This document shows, piece after piece, positions 36,639-45,457 of a DNA stretch of 64,000 bases. Location: contig CABXUL010000003.1 of NCBI GenBank assembly GCA_902515395.1, positions 43,034-107,033 of the forward strand. Direction: 5' to 3'. The DNA comes from an uncultured Bacteroidota bacterium (lineage in GTDB: Bacteria; Bacteroidota; Bacteroidia; Flavobacteriales; Flavobacteriaceae). The notes beneath the pieces are model-generated. The model was not told the origin of the DNA. It saw only the letters and a list, made by a program, of their open reading frames with translations, and ran no database searches. Every line of letters begins with the position of its first letter. The first letter of the stretch is position 1. A program made the position numbers and the translations under genes.

Positions 36639-37898
36639 ATGTTCGCATTAATTGACTGCAACAACTTTTACGCTTCTTGCGAGCGGGTTTTTCAACCTCA
36701 ATACGAGGGTAAAGCAGTCGTGATATTATCTAATAACGATGGTTGTGTAATTGCGCGAAGTAATGAAGCTAAAGTCTTAGGTATCCCAATGGGTGCACCT
36801 GCCTTCAAATTCCGAAGTGAATTCAAAAAGTACAATATCAAAGTTTTTTCTTCCAATTACCCCCTATATGGAGATATGAGTCATCGAGTGATGACAATCC
36901 TAGAAGAATATACTCCCAATGTAGAAATTTACAGTATTGATGAAGCTTTTTTAAAATTTCAAGGATTTGAATATTTCGATTTAAGAGAAACGGGTTTAAA
37001 AATAAGAAAACAAGTACGTCAGTGGACCGGAATTCCAGTATCTATTGGGATTGCTCGATCAAAGGCTCTAGCAAAAATCGCTAATAAAATAGCTAAAAAA
37101 TTTACAAATAAAACCGGTGGTATTTATTGTATAGACAATGACGAAAAAAGGCTAAAAGCTCTAAAATGGACTGCAATAAGTGATGTTTGGGGTGTTGGGA
37201 TAAGACACGAGAAAAGGCTGAGAGGTTTGGGCGTGAAATCGGCTTTGGACTTTGTTAATCTACCGGACAGTTGGGTAAAAAAAAACTTAAGTATTCTAGG
37301 CTTAAGGTTGAAAAGAGATCTACAAGGAGCTCCAACTATCCAATTAGAAGAGACTGTACCTGCAAAAAAGTCCATTGCTACAACAAGAAGTTTTAAAAGT
37401 ACGATTAGTACATTTAGTAATCTCGAAGAGCGCATTACCACTTACACCCTTTTGGGAGCAGAAAAACTTAGAAAACAAAGAAGCTGTGCCTCTGCAATTT
37501 ATGTTTTTGTAAGGAGTAACCCTTTCCAAAAAGAAGCCGAACAATACAGAAATGGCTGTACGGTTACACTTCCCTACAGCACAGATTCTAGCCTTATTTT
37601 AAACCAATACGCTCTCAAGGGTTTAAAAAGTATTTTCAGATCAGGTATTGAATACAAAAAAGCAGGGATATTACTACTTGGGCTAACCCCATCAACATCA
37701 AGACAAATGAGTTTGTTTGAAAAAGACAGTGCCAAACATTCAGTATTAATGCAAACTCTGGATAAAATTCACCGTCGTTTTGGCCCACATCGGATGAAAT
37801 TAGCAAGCCAAGATTTAAAACAAACGTGGAAAATGAGAAGGGATCATCTTTCAAGCCGTTTTACTACAGAAATCGATGAAGTAATCAAAGTCAAATGA
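36639..37898 (+). CDS. umuC: Y-family DNA polymerase, UmuC (pol V catalytic subunit)
   Basis: A 419-residue translesion polymerase. Palm metal ligands are Asp6 in FALIDCNNFYASCERVF and Asp101-Glu102 in YSIDEAFLKF; the SNNDGCVIARSNEAK fingers segment and SIGIARSKALAKIANKIAKK are conserved. The helix-hairpin-helix region is DVWGVGIRHEKRLRGLG, followed by the little-finger domain and a C-terminal MSLF clamp-type segment (RQMSLFEKD). Start set at ATG 36639; a TTG two codons earlier is less likely. umuD follows with a 4-base overlap, so catalytic and processing subunits are coupled in the order C then D. Confidence 0.95.
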   Translation: MFALIDCNNFYASCERVFQPQYEGKAVVILSNNDGCVIARSNEAKVLGIPMGAPAFKFRSEFKKYNIKVFSSNYPLYGDMSHRVMTILEEYTPNVEIYSIDEAFLKFQGFEYFDLRETGLKIRKQVRQWTGIPVSIGIARSKALAKIANKIAKKFTNKTGGIYCIDNDEKRLKALKWTAISDVWGVGIRHEKRLRGLGVKSALDFVNLPDSWVKKNLSILGLRLKRDLQGAPTIQLEETVPAKKSIATTRSFKSTISTFSNLEERITTYTLLGAEKLRKQRSCASAIYVFVRSNPFQKEAEQYRNGCTVTLPYSTDSSLILNQYALKGLKSIFRSGIEYKKAGILLLGLTPSTSRQMSLFEKDSAKHSVLMQTLDKIHRRFGPHRMKLASQDLKQTWKMRRDHLSSRFTTEIDEVIKVK

Positions 37899-38329
37899 GT
37901 AAAGGAAATAAAGTTATTTTTTTTCATCCAAATCAGGAGTCAGGAAAAGGCTTGTTTTTGGCCCAAGAAGGGATTTCGGCAGGATTTCCCTCCCCAGCGG
38001 ATGACTTTAAAGAACTGAGAATAAGTATTGATCGAGAGGTAGTCAAAAACGAAACGGCTACTTTTTACGCTAGGGTTACAGGCGAATCTATGCAAGGAGC
38101 AGGATTGGACGATGGAGACCTTCTAGTCATTGACCGAAGCTTAGAACCAGAAGATAACAAAATCGCTGTTTGTTTTATAGATGGGGAGTTTACTGTGAAA
38201 CGCTTAAAGGTTGAAAAGGACTGTGTTTATTTAATGCCTGAAAACAATAAATATGAACCAATAAAAGTCACAGAAGATAATGAATTAATTATTTGGGGAG
38301 TAGTAACTTATGTGGTAAAAAAAGTCTAG
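37895..38329 (+). CDS. umuD: UmuD-type autoproteolytic subunit (S24 peptidase)
   Basis: A 144-residue LexA/UmuD-fold protein. The self-cleavage site is Ala29-Gly30 in ISAGFPSPADDF, equivalent to Cys24-Gly25 of E. coli UmuD. The catalytic pair is Ser65 in GESMQGAGLDDGDLLV and Lys102 in DGEFTVKRLK, separated by 37 residues exactly as Ser60 and Lys97 in E. coli. No DNA-binding domain is present, so it is UmuD and not LexA. After RecA-stimulated cleavage it would form the active UmuD'2C polymerase. The ATG overlaps the umuC stop (ATGA). Confidence 0.95.
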   Translation: MSKGNKVIFFHPNQESGKGLFLAQEGISAGFPSPADDFKELRISIDREVVKNETATFYARVTGESMQGAGLDDGDLLVIDRSLEPEDNKIAVCFIDGEFTVKRLKVEKDCVYLMPENNKYEPIKVTEDNELIIWGVVTYVVKKV

Positions 38330-38333
38330 TATA

Positions 38334-39503
38334 TTATAATCGTTCAAAAATCCCTGCAATTCCCTGACCTCCACCAACACAAGCAGTAACCATACCATAC
38401 TTTTGATGACGACGTCTCATCTCATTGAGCAACTGAATTGTGAGTTTGGCCCCTGTACAGCCTAATGGATGGCCTAAGGCTACAGCACCTCCATTGACAT
38501 TAACCGTTGAAGGGTCTAAACCACTTTCTTGAATAACTGCCAATGATTGGGCAGCGAAGGCTTCATTGAGCTCTGTTTGTTCAATATCATTTAGCTTCAG
38601 ACCAGCTTGGTTTAATGCCTTAGGAATTGCTTCACATGGTCCAATGCCCATGTAAATTGGATCCACCCCACCAACAGAACAAGCAGCCATTCGAGCTAAA
38701 GGAGATAATCCTAATTCTTTGACTTTTGTCTCACTCATCAACAGTGTAAAAGCAGCCCCATCAGAAGTTTGAGAAGAGTTGCCAGCGGTGATTATACCTC
38801 CTTGTTTAAAAGCAGCTCGTAAGCGACTCAATCCCTCTATACTGGTATCTCTTCTTACACCCTCATCAACTGCAACAGTATGAGAACTGGACACTTTCTT
38901 ACCCTCTCTGACAAAGACCTCCTCTACTTGAATTGGAACAATTTCTTCTTTAAAATATCCTTTATCAATAGCATTTGCTGCTTTTTGATGGGAGGCTAAA
39001 GAAAAGTTATCTGCTGCTTCACGTGTTATATTATATTTATCTGCCACAGCTTCTGCTGTTGCTCCCATGCTAACGTGATAATTGATGTTTTCCATGTTAG
39101 CTTGATAGCTAGGGGATAGTTTATATCCTGTCATAGGAATTAAACTCATACTTTCTGTTCCCCCTGCAACGAAGATATCACCCATACCTGCTTTAATCTT
39201 TGCAACTGCTAATGAAATCGCCTCTAAACCAGAAGCACAATAACGATTTATAGTAATTCCAGGAACTTCAATTCCCAGAGCTCTAGCTGAAATCAGTCTA
39301 CCTACTTGTAAGCCCTGCTCTCCCTCAGGATTTGCACAGCCAACAATTACATCATTGACAGTTGTTGGATCCAGCTCAGGCACATTTTTGACCAAATGTT
39401 TTATAACTTGAACAGCCATATCATCGGAACGATAATTTTTAAACCCTCCCTTTTTGGCTTTTCCTACCGCAGTTCTATAACCTTTAATTATATATGCTTC
39501 CAT
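38334..39503 (-). CDS. Acetyl-CoA C-acyltransferase (3-ketoacyl-CoA thiolase)
   Basis: Cleaves 3-ketoacyl-CoA with CoA in the last step of fatty-acid beta-oxidation. 389 residues; nucleophile Cys89 in NRYCASGLEAIS, then NEAFAAQSLAVI, His345 in GHPLGCTGAKL and the second catalytic Cys375 in VTACVGGGQG. It lies 5 bases after the multifunctional dehydrogenase/hydratase gene and forms the classic beta-oxidation pair (FadA-like or FadI-like). It converges on umuD with only 4 bases between stops. Confidence 0.94.
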   Translation of the reverse strand: MEAYIIKGYRTAVGKAKKGGFKNYRSDDMAVQVIKHLVKNVPELDPTTVNDVIVGCANPEGEQGLQVGRLISARALGIEVPGITINRYCASGLEAISLAVAKIKAGMGDIFVAGGTESMSLIPMTGYKLSPSYQANMENINYHVSMGATAEAVADKYNITREAADNFSLASHQKAANAIDKGYFKEEIVPIQVEEVFVREGKKVSSSHTVAVDEGVRRDTSIEGLSRLRAAFKQGGIITAGNSSQTSDGAAFTLLMSETKVKELGLSPLARMAACSVGGVDPIYMGIGPCEAIPKALNQAGLKLNDIEQTELNEAFAAQSLAVIQESGLDPSTVNVNGGAVALGHPLGCTGAKLTIQLLNEMRRRHQKYGMVTACVGGGQGIAGIFERL

Positions 39504-39508
39504 ACTCT

Positions 39509-41911
39509 TTAATTTCTAAGGGGCTTATTATTCATTAATAAATACTGAATTCTATCAAGCGTTTTTTGATTCCCTAATAAACTCATAAATCCTTCTCGCT
39601 CTATATCCAAAAGGTATCGCTCACTAACTATTTGAGCGCTGGTTAGATCTCCGCCACAAATTACATATGCTACTTTCTTAGCTATTTCTACATCGTATTC
39701 CGACATATAACCGCCTAAGTAAAATTCATTTATGGCCGAATAAAGTGCTCCAAGCCCACCTCTTCCTAATACCTCAATATCTTTTCTCTCTGAAGGTGGC
39801 ACATAATTTTTTGCTAATTCTAGAACTTTATCTTTTGCTTGGCCGATATTTCTTTGAACATTATAGCAAATAAAATCCCTACTCTTCTCAAGGTAATGTA
39901 AATCATATGCTTCTGACGCAGATGTTGAAACTGCAGCAGTTGCAATACTTTTAAAATGATCTATCAACATAGGGATCTTAACATCTCCTTCATAAAAACC
40001 ATCTGAAGCTCGTAATGCTAATTCTTTGGTTCCACCACCGCCAGGAAGTAGCCCCACTCCAACCTCTACAAGGCCTATGTAAGTTTCAGCAGCATAAATA
40101 CCTGCGTCACAGTGCATTGCTATTTCACATCCTCCTCCAAAAACATAGCCCTGAGCGGCTGTTACTATTGGTATTTTTGAGGTTCTCATTCTCATGTTAA
40201 CCCTTTGGAAATCATCCACCATTTTTTCAAGTGGGTCAAATTGTTTTTGCATCGCCATCATTCCTATATTCATCAGATTGGCTCCAACGCTAAATTGTTT
40301 AGCATTATTTCCTATAACAACTCCAGTCCAATTTTCATTTTCCGCCAGCTCAATTGCCTCAGCTATAGCCCTTCCTATTCCATCTCCAATTGCATTACTT
40401 TTACTCTGAAATTCAATACACAAAACTCCATCACCAATATCATGGACTGAACATTCAGTATTTTTTATAATTGGGGAATTCTCTCTGTAACTGTCTAAAA
40501 TGATAAAGGCATCAGACCCAGGAATTTTTTTGTAAGAATGTGAAAAAAGGTCATAATATTTCTTTTCACCTTTTTCATATTTATAAAAGCAATTTGCACC
40601 AGAAGATTTCATCTCATTAATCCATTTTGGAAGATCTTCACCTAATTCATTAATTAATGAAATTCCATTATCAAATCCAATTAAATCCCAGTATTCAAAA
40701 GGACCATAATCCCAAACATATCCTGCTCGCATAGCATCATCGACTTGATAGCAGGTATCAGATATTTCTGGAATACGCTGAGCGGAATATGATAAAATTG
40801 CTGCAAAATATTCTTTTAGGAACAAACTCTCTTTTTCATCTTTTGAAATTAGTAGCTGAAAACGTTTGTCCATCTTTTCAATACCTTTCGCTTCTTTTAT
40901 CAAGGTGATTTTTGGTCGAATACTTTTACGGTATTCTAATGATTTTAAATCTAGAGCATTAATGATCGTTCTCCCATTTTCATCTTTCAATTTGGTTTTT
41001 TCGTAAAATCCTTTCCCAGTTTTATCTCCTAAAAAATTATTTTCCAAAAGAAAATTGAAAAACTTAGGTGTTACTGTTTTAGTTAATTTTTCAAAAAAAC
41101 TATCTCCTTTTACATTTTGGACAATAAAATTGGTCACTTTATCTCCGGTATCTATGCCTACTAAATCTTGAAGCCTAAAAGACCCTGTTTTAGGTCTACC
41201 CAAGATTGGACCTGTAAGCAAATCTACCTCCTCAATTGTAAGATCAAATTTCTCGGTTAATTCAAATACTTTAGCACCGGACATGACGCCTATTCTATTT
41301 GCAATAAATGCAGGAGTATCTTTGCAAAGTACAGTTTGTTTACCGAGATTGATCTCACCATAATTCATAAAAAAATCTATAAGCTCAGTAAGAGAATCCT
41401 TTGTAGGAATTATTTCTAACAGTCTTAAATATCTCGGTGGATTAAAAAAATGTGTTCCGCAGAAATATTTTCTAAAATTTTCAGACCGACCTTCGGCTAA
41501 AAGCTTAATGGGGATACTAGATGTATTTGAGCTTACAATACTTCCTGGTGATCTATATTCTTCAACCTTTTCAAATATTTGACGTTTTATCTCCAGTCTT
41601 TCAACAACTACCTCAATTATCCAATCTGCTTCTTTAATTTTATGAAAATCGTCTTCAAAGTTACCTACAGTGATTCGACTAGAATATTTCTTATTATAAA
41701 GGGGTGCAGGCTTTGATTTTATTGCTTTATCCAGAGCATTTTTAGCAACTTGATTTCTTTTTAACCTATTATTTTTTTCATCATCTGAAAGTTTACTAGG
41801 CAATATATCAAGCATCATTACTTCTAAACCTACATTTGCTAACTGACAGGAAATCCCAGATCCCATAACTCCAGATCCAAGGACAGCAACTTTCTTAATT
41901 CTGAATTGCAT
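39509..41911 (-). CDS. Bifunctional 3-hydroxyacyl-CoA dehydrogenase / enoyl-CoA hydratase
   Basis: An 800-residue beta-oxidation enzyme. The N-terminal half is the NAD-dependent dehydrogenase (VAVLGSGVMGSGISCQLAN with GSGVMG at 12-17; CGTHFFNPPRYLRLLEIIP; CKDTPAFIANRIG). The C-terminal half is a crotonase domain with both catalytic glutamates apparently kept, in GGGCEIAMHCD and GLVEVGVGLLPGGGG. The order dehydrogenase-then-hydratase is the reverse of E. coli FadB, as in many Bacteroidota and Gram-positive homologues. It is first in a two-gene unit with the thiolase; the SCP2 gene is divergent. Confidence 0.93.
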   Translation of the reverse strand: MQFRIKKVAVLGSGVMGSGISCQLANVGLEVMMLDILPSKLSDDEKNNRLKRNQVAKNALDKAIKSKPAPLYNKKYSSRITVGNFEDDFHKIKEADWIIEVVVERLEIKRQIFEKVEEYRSPGSIVSSNTSSIPIKLLAEGRSENFRKYFCGTHFFNPPRYLRLLEIIPTKDSLTELIDFFMNYGEINLGKQTVLCKDTPAFIANRIGVMSGAKVFELTEKFDLTIEEVDLLTGPILGRPKTGSFRLQDLVGIDTGDKVTNFIVQNVKGDSFFEKLTKTVTPKFFNFLLENNFLGDKTGKGFYEKTKLKDENGRTIINALDLKSLEYRKSIRPKITLIKEAKGIEKMDKRFQLLISKDEKESLFLKEYFAAILSYSAQRIPEISDTCYQVDDAMRAGYVWDYGPFEYWDLIGFDNGISLINELGEDLPKWINEMKSSGANCFYKYEKGEKKYYDLFSHSYKKIPGSDAFIILDSYRENSPIIKNTECSVHDIGDGVLCIEFQSKSNAIGDGIGRAIAEAIELAENENWTGVVIGNNAKQFSVGANLMNIGMMAMQKQFDPLEKMVDDFQRVNMRMRTSKIPIVTAAQGYVFGGGCEIAMHCDAGIYAAETYIGLVEVGVGLLPGGGGTKELALRASDGFYEGDVKIPMLIDHFKSIATAAVSTSASEAYDLHYLEKSRDFICYNVQRNIGQAKDKVLELAKNYVPPSERKDIEVLGRGGLGALYSAINEFYLGGYMSEYDVEIAKKVAYVICGGDLTSAQIVSERYLLDIEREGFMSLLGNQKTLDRIQYLLMNNKPLRN

Positions 41912-41924
41912 TATTCGTTTTTAA

Positions 41925-41932
41925 CAAATCTA
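41925..41932 (-). promoter_or_regulatory. Putative -7 element of the beta-oxidation operon
   Basis: CAAATCTA on the plus strand reads TAGATTTG towards the dehydrogenase/hydratase gene, a perfect TAnnTTTG 14 bases before its ATG. Confidence 0.35.
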
Positions 41933-41961
41933 TTAAAAAACTTTCAGGTTACATTTTTTTA

Positions 41962-41969
41962 TACATTTG
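41962..41969 (+). promoter_or_regulatory. Putative -7 element of the SCP2 gene
   Basis: TACATTTG, a perfect TAnnTTTG, 20 bases before the SCP2 ATG. With the element at 41925-41932 it forms a compact divergent promoter region of 78 bases. Confidence 0.4.
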
Positions 41970-41989
41970 TTCTAATCTAAAGATTTATT

Positions 41990-42286
41990 ATGAGCCATCA
42001 ACAAGTATTCGAACAATTTAAAAAAAGAGCAGAAAACTCATCTCCGCTTGGAGGAAAACTAAAATTTTTGGTAGACGAAAATCCTGTTTTAATTGATGGG
42101 TCTGGAGAAGAAAATATTGTTTCCATGTCTGACGAAGAATCCGATTGTACCATTGAGGTATCAACGGAGGTTTTGGAAAAATTACGAGATGGAGAGATTA
42201 ATCCAATGATGGCTGTAATGGGGGGTCAAATCAAAATCTCAGGTGATATGGGTCTGGCAATGAAAGTCCAGTCTTTAATTGGATAA
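41990..42286 (+). CDS. SCP2 sterol-binding / lipid carrier domain protein
   Basis: A 98-residue single-domain SCP2 protein (KLKFLVDENPVLIDGSGEE, then STEVLEKLRDGEINPMMAVM, GGQIKISGDMGLAMKVQSL). The DGEINPMMAVMGGQIKISGD stretch is the conserved core. SCP2 domains bind fatty acyl chains or other lipids in the cytoplasm. Its place opposite the beta-oxidation operon and before etfBA suggests it carries acyl-CoA or a related lipid, though that is inference. Confidence 0.9.
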   Translation: MSHQQVFEQFKKRAENSSPLGGKLKFLVDENPVLIDGSGEENIVSMSDEESDCTIEVSTEVLEKLRDGEINPMMAVMGGQIKISGDMGLAMKVQSLIG

Positions 42287-42320
42287 TATTTTTTTATATT
42301 GCAATATAAATATTAACCAA

Positions 42321-42563
42321 TTGAATCTCGAAGAAAAAAAAATTATTGCCCAAATAAACAAATCAAAACTTGTTTATGCATTTTCCCTAATTGATGACAT
42401 AGTAAATTCAAAAGATCCTAAAAAAATCAAAAATGATCTTCACAAGGTTTGGAAAACTTCTGGATTTAAGAGCAAGAAAGGGTTTGAAGATTTATTCAAA
42501 TTGCATAAAGGGATTTCCCTGTATAGTTATTGTAAGAAATTGAATCCAAATTGTGATTGTTAA
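42321..42563 (+). CDS. Uncharacterised small protein with cysteine-containing C-terminus
   Basis: An open frame follows the SCP2 gene without any ATG. A TTG at 42321 gives an 80-residue protein starting NLEEKKIIAQINKSKL; an earlier TTG at 42279 would overlap the SCP2 gene. The sequence is lysine-rich and mostly helical (SLIDDIVNSKDPKKIKNDLHKVWK) and ends SYCKKLNPNCDC with three cysteines. I do not recognise a family. No signal peptide or membrane helix. Absence of ATG and of known relatives makes this a tentative gene, but the frame is long for AT-rich sequence and has a normal composition. Confidence 0.4.
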   Translation: MNLEEKKIIAQINKSKLVYAFSLIDDIVNSKDPKKIKNDLHKVWKTSGFKSKKGFEDLFKLHKGISLYSYCKKLNPNCDC

Positions 42564-42708
42564 ATTAAGGTATAAAGTTCTCAAGTAGGAATTTTATGAA
42601 TTAAGCGGTCAAAATAACACTCTTAATATTTGATTTAGTAATTTTTTTATAATTTTTTTTGGCTGACTCTTTTATAATAAAACCATATAGCACTATGTGA
42701 AAATAAAA

Positions 42709-42735
42709 TTAAGTCTAATGCAAGGATTAGCTTAA
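42709..42735. other. Hairpin in the 235-base gap upstream of etfB
   Basis: The gap 42564-42798 holds no convincing gene. Within it, TTAAG-t-CTAAT (42709-42719) pairs with ATTAGCTTAA (42726-42735), giving a 10-bp stem with one bulged T and loop GCAAGG. No T-run follows on the plus strand, so it is not a standard terminator. It ends 63 bases before the etfB ATG and could lie in its leader. A TATATTTA sequence a little downstream (around 42743) may be a weak -7 element. Confidence 0.4.
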
Positions 42736-42798
42736 ATAGAATATATTTATATAAAATAAGCGTTAAATAATTAACTTGACAATAAATATGTTAAAATC

Positions 42799-43545
42799 AT
42801 GAGGATTTTAGTATGTATAAGTAATGTTCCAGACACTACTTCAAAAATAAATTTTGTAGATGAGAACACCTTATTTGACACTAATGGGGTTCAATTTATA
42901 ATTAATCCAAATGATGAATTTGGACTTACCAGAGCGATATGGATGAAACAACAACAGAGTGCTGAGGTAACAGTTGTTACCGTTGGTGATAACTCCTGTG
43001 AGTCGACTTTAAGGAAATGTCTTGCCATAGGCGCTGATAATGCAATTCGAATCGATCTAAAGCCAACTGATGGATTTCAAGTTGCAAAACAATTGGCAAG
43101 AATCTGTCAAGAAACTAATTATGATATCATCATTGCAGGTAGAGAATCAATCGACTATAATGGGGCTATGGTTCCTGGGATGCTAGCTGCTTTATTGGAC
43201 TATAATTTTGTAACAAATTGTGTTGCTTTAGATGTTGAAGCGGAAAATGCTCATGCCTCAAGGGAAATAGATGGTGGAATTGAAATAATCTCATGTCAAC
43301 TCCCTATAATTATTGGAGCTCAAAAAGGCCTAGTCGAGGAAAAGGATTTAATCATTCCAAACATGCGAGGAATAATGCAAGCACGGCAAAAACCACTCAA
43401 GGTGATCGAACCTACTGAAGATGAGGTAAAATCTTCAATTCTAAAGTTTGAAAAACCTATTCCAAAAGGAGAGGTTAAATTAGTTCCCGCTGATGATATC
43501 GACCAATTAATAGACTTGTTACACAACGAGGCAAATGTTATTTAA
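42799..43545 (+). CDS. etfB: Electron transfer flavoprotein, beta subunit
   Basis: A 248-residue EtfB: RILVCISNVPDTTSKI start, then NPNDEFGLTRAIWMKQQ, VTVVTVGDNSCESTLRKCLAIGADNAIRI, the ADP/AMP-binding DIIIAGRESIDYNGAMVPGM and the family signature near QLPIIIGAQKGLVEEKD. With EtfA it accepts electrons from acyl-CoA dehydrogenases and passes them to the quinone pool. etfA follows 12 bases later. No acyl-CoA dehydrogenase gene is present in the window. Confidence 0.95.
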   Translation: MRILVCISNVPDTTSKINFVDENTLFDTNGVQFIINPNDEFGLTRAIWMKQQQSAEVTVVTVGDNSCESTLRKCLAIGADNAIRIDLKPTDGFQVAKQLARICQETNYDIIIAGRESIDYNGAMVPGMLAALLDYNFVTNCVALDVEAENAHASREIDGGIEIISCQLPIIIGAQKGLVEEKDLIIPNMRGIMQARQKPLKVIEPTEDEVKSSILKFEKPIPKGEVKLVPADDIDQLIDLLHNEANVI

Positions 43546-43557
43546 AAAAATACTATT

Positions 43558-44514
43558 ATGTCAGTATTAATATATGCCGAGTCAGAAAACGGGAAAATCA
43601 AAAAATCTGCTTTTGAACTTGCCTCTTATGGCTATGAAATTGCAAGTGAAATGAATGTTCCATTGATTGCAGTAACATTTAACCAAGATGAAGTAGAGTC
43701 ACTTGGAACATATGGAATAGAAAAAGTGATCAAATTCAAAGGGCCGTCAATTTCAAATTTTACTGCTTTACAATACGCTGAAAATATTGCTTCAATAGCA
43801 AATGAAAATGAGGCCAAGATTATTATTTTAAGTTCTAGCGCAAATGCTAAATATTTGGCACCTATATTATCAATTACTTTGTCTGCAGGTTACGCATCTA
43901 ATGTTATTGCACTACCAGAAAAACTTCAACCTCTTACGGTGAAAAGGACATGTTTTACAAATAAGGCATTTAATTTTTGTTCTCTGAGCAATGAGGTTAA
44001 TATTGTCGGACTGTCTAATAATTCGTATGAAATTAAGGAGAATCCAAAATCCATTGAGATAATTGAAAAAGATTCAAGCTCTACCGAAACAACACTAAAA
44101 GTAGAAAAATTAGAAAAATCATCAGGTAAGGTAACAATTGCAGATGCCGATGTTGTTGTTTCAGGGGGAAGAGGGTTAAAGGGCCCTGAAAATTGGCATC
44201 TTATAGAAGATTTAGCAGATACTCTTGGGGGTGCTACTGCATGTTCAAAACCTGTTTCTGATATGGGTTGGAGACCTCATAGTGAACATGTCGGACAAAC
44301 AGGAAAGCCAGTTGCCTCTAACCTTTATATTGCCATTGGTGTGTCTGGTGCAATTCAGCATCTAGCAGGTGTTAATTCATCAAAAGTTAAGGTTGTAATA
44401 AATAATGATCCTGAGGCCCCATTCTTTAAAGCAGCAGATTACGGAATAGTTGGTGATGCATTTGAAGTAATTCCTCAACTAACAAAAAAACTTAAAGAGT
44501 TTAAAAGTAAATAA
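43558..44514 (+). CDS. etfA: Electron transfer flavoprotein, alpha subunit
   Basis: A 318-residue EtfA. The C-terminal FAD-binding domain is clear: VVSGGRGLKGPENWHLIEDL, GGATACSKPVSDMGW, EHVGQTGKPVASNLYIAIG, VSGAIQHLAGVNSSK and NNDPEAPFFKAADYGIVGDA. It partners the preceding EtfB as the soluble electron carrier for beta-oxidation and related dehydrogenases. The N-terminal half is more variable, as usual. Confidence 0.95.
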   Translation: MSVLIYAESENGKIKKSAFELASYGYEIASEMNVPLIAVTFNQDEVESLGTYGIEKVIKFKGPSISNFTALQYAENIASIANENEAKIIILSSSANAKYLAPILSITLSAGYASNVIALPEKLQPLTVKRTCFTNKAFNFCSLSNEVNIVGLSNNSYEIKENPKSIEIIEKDSSSTETTLKVEKLEKSSGKVTIADADVVVSGGRGLKGPENWHLIEDLADTLGGATACSKPVSDMGWRPHSEHVGQTGKPVASNLYIAIGVSGAIQHLAGVNSSKVKVVINNDPEAPFFKAADYGIVGDAFEVIPQLTKKLKEFKSK

Positions 44515-44605
44515 CCCCTAATTTTTCATTGATAACCTTTCACAAACTAATTTCGTGACTGAGAAATATTATCTTAGATAAGCTAGATTTTAATCAATTT
44601 AAAAA

Positions 44606-45457
44606 ATGATGACAAAAAAAATTTTGAATTTAATGGTGATTTTTTATTCCTTTAATCTACTAGGGCAAGAAATCATTACACTGCCATATGACAATACTGG
44701 ACTTGACTATCAAGGTCCTGAAGTACAAAAAAAGGGGTATTTAACTGACAAAAATAATTTTCAAAATATTTCTATACCAACTATTCAAGTGTTTTTACCA
44801 AGAGGTGATCTTAACACAAAAACTGCAATGATCGTTTGCCCTGGAGGCGGAATGCGGGCAAATGCAATTCATCATGAGGGTTTTGATGTGGCAAAAGCTC
44901 TAAACGAAAGAGGAATTGCCGCCTTTGTTTTAAAGTATCGCTTGGTGCCAATTCATCTAATTGGGAAAAATGAAGGTCTAGACCACCCTTATTCTAAAGA
45001 AAAAAAGCAACTGGCCTATGGTCACTTAGATGCATTAAATGCAATCGCTCATGTTAGAGAAAATGCTTTAAAATATGAGATTAGTCCTCATAAAATTGGA
45101 ATTATGGGATTTTCTGCAGGTGGAGCTGTTACTATGGAAGCAACCTATAAGTCATCTGAAAAAAACAGACCTAATTTCATTGCTCCAATTTATCCATGGA
45201 TGAAAATCGTAGATGACCAAGAACCTCCAGCTTACGGGCCTCCTATTTTTATTGTTTGTACAACTGAGGACGCTCTTAAACTTGCTATACCAAGTGCTGA
45301 AATTTATACCGATTGGGCTGAAAAGAATTATATAAGTGAATTACACCTTTACCACCACGGGAAACATGGGTTCGGAATGAGAAAAACCAACTACCCAGTC
45401 GATAATTGGTTTGACAATATGGTTGACTGGATTGATGCTATAGGAATGTTAAACTAA
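44606..45457 (+). CDS. Secreted alpha/beta hydrolase (acetyl-xylan-esterase/BD-FAE type)
   Basis: A 283-residue esterase with a signal peptide (LNLMVIFYSFNLLGQ) and a complete triad: Ser170 in GIMGFSAGGAV, Asp222 in TTEDALKL and His254 in HHGKHGFGMR. The oxyanion region is IVCPGGGMRANAIHHEGFD. This pattern is seen in carbohydrate esterases attached to xylan and similar glycan loci. Two ATG codons stand in a row at the start (44606, 44609). It stands alone between etfA and a convergent outer-membrane gene whose stop abuts its own with no spacer. Confidence 0.82.
   Translation: MMTKKILNLMVIFYSFNLLGQEIITLPYDNTGLDYQGPEVQKKGYLTDKNNFQNISIPTIQVFLPRGDLNTKTAMIVCPGGGMRANAIHHEGFDVAKALNERGIAAFVLKYRLVPIHLIGKNEGLDHPYSKEKKQLAYGHLDALNAIAHVRENALKYEISPHKIGIMGFSAGGAVTMEATYKSSEKNRPNFIAPIYPWMKIVDDQEPPAYGPPIFIVCTTEDALKLAIPSAEIYTDWAEKNYISELHLYHHGKHGFGMRKTNYPVDNWFDNMVDWIDAIGMLN

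Noticed and set aside
42775..42798. Sigma-70 style TTGACA before etfB
   Set aside because: TTGACA is followed by TTAAAAT after only about 9 bases, far from the needed spacing, and Bacteroidota primary sigma factors use a different -7 element.
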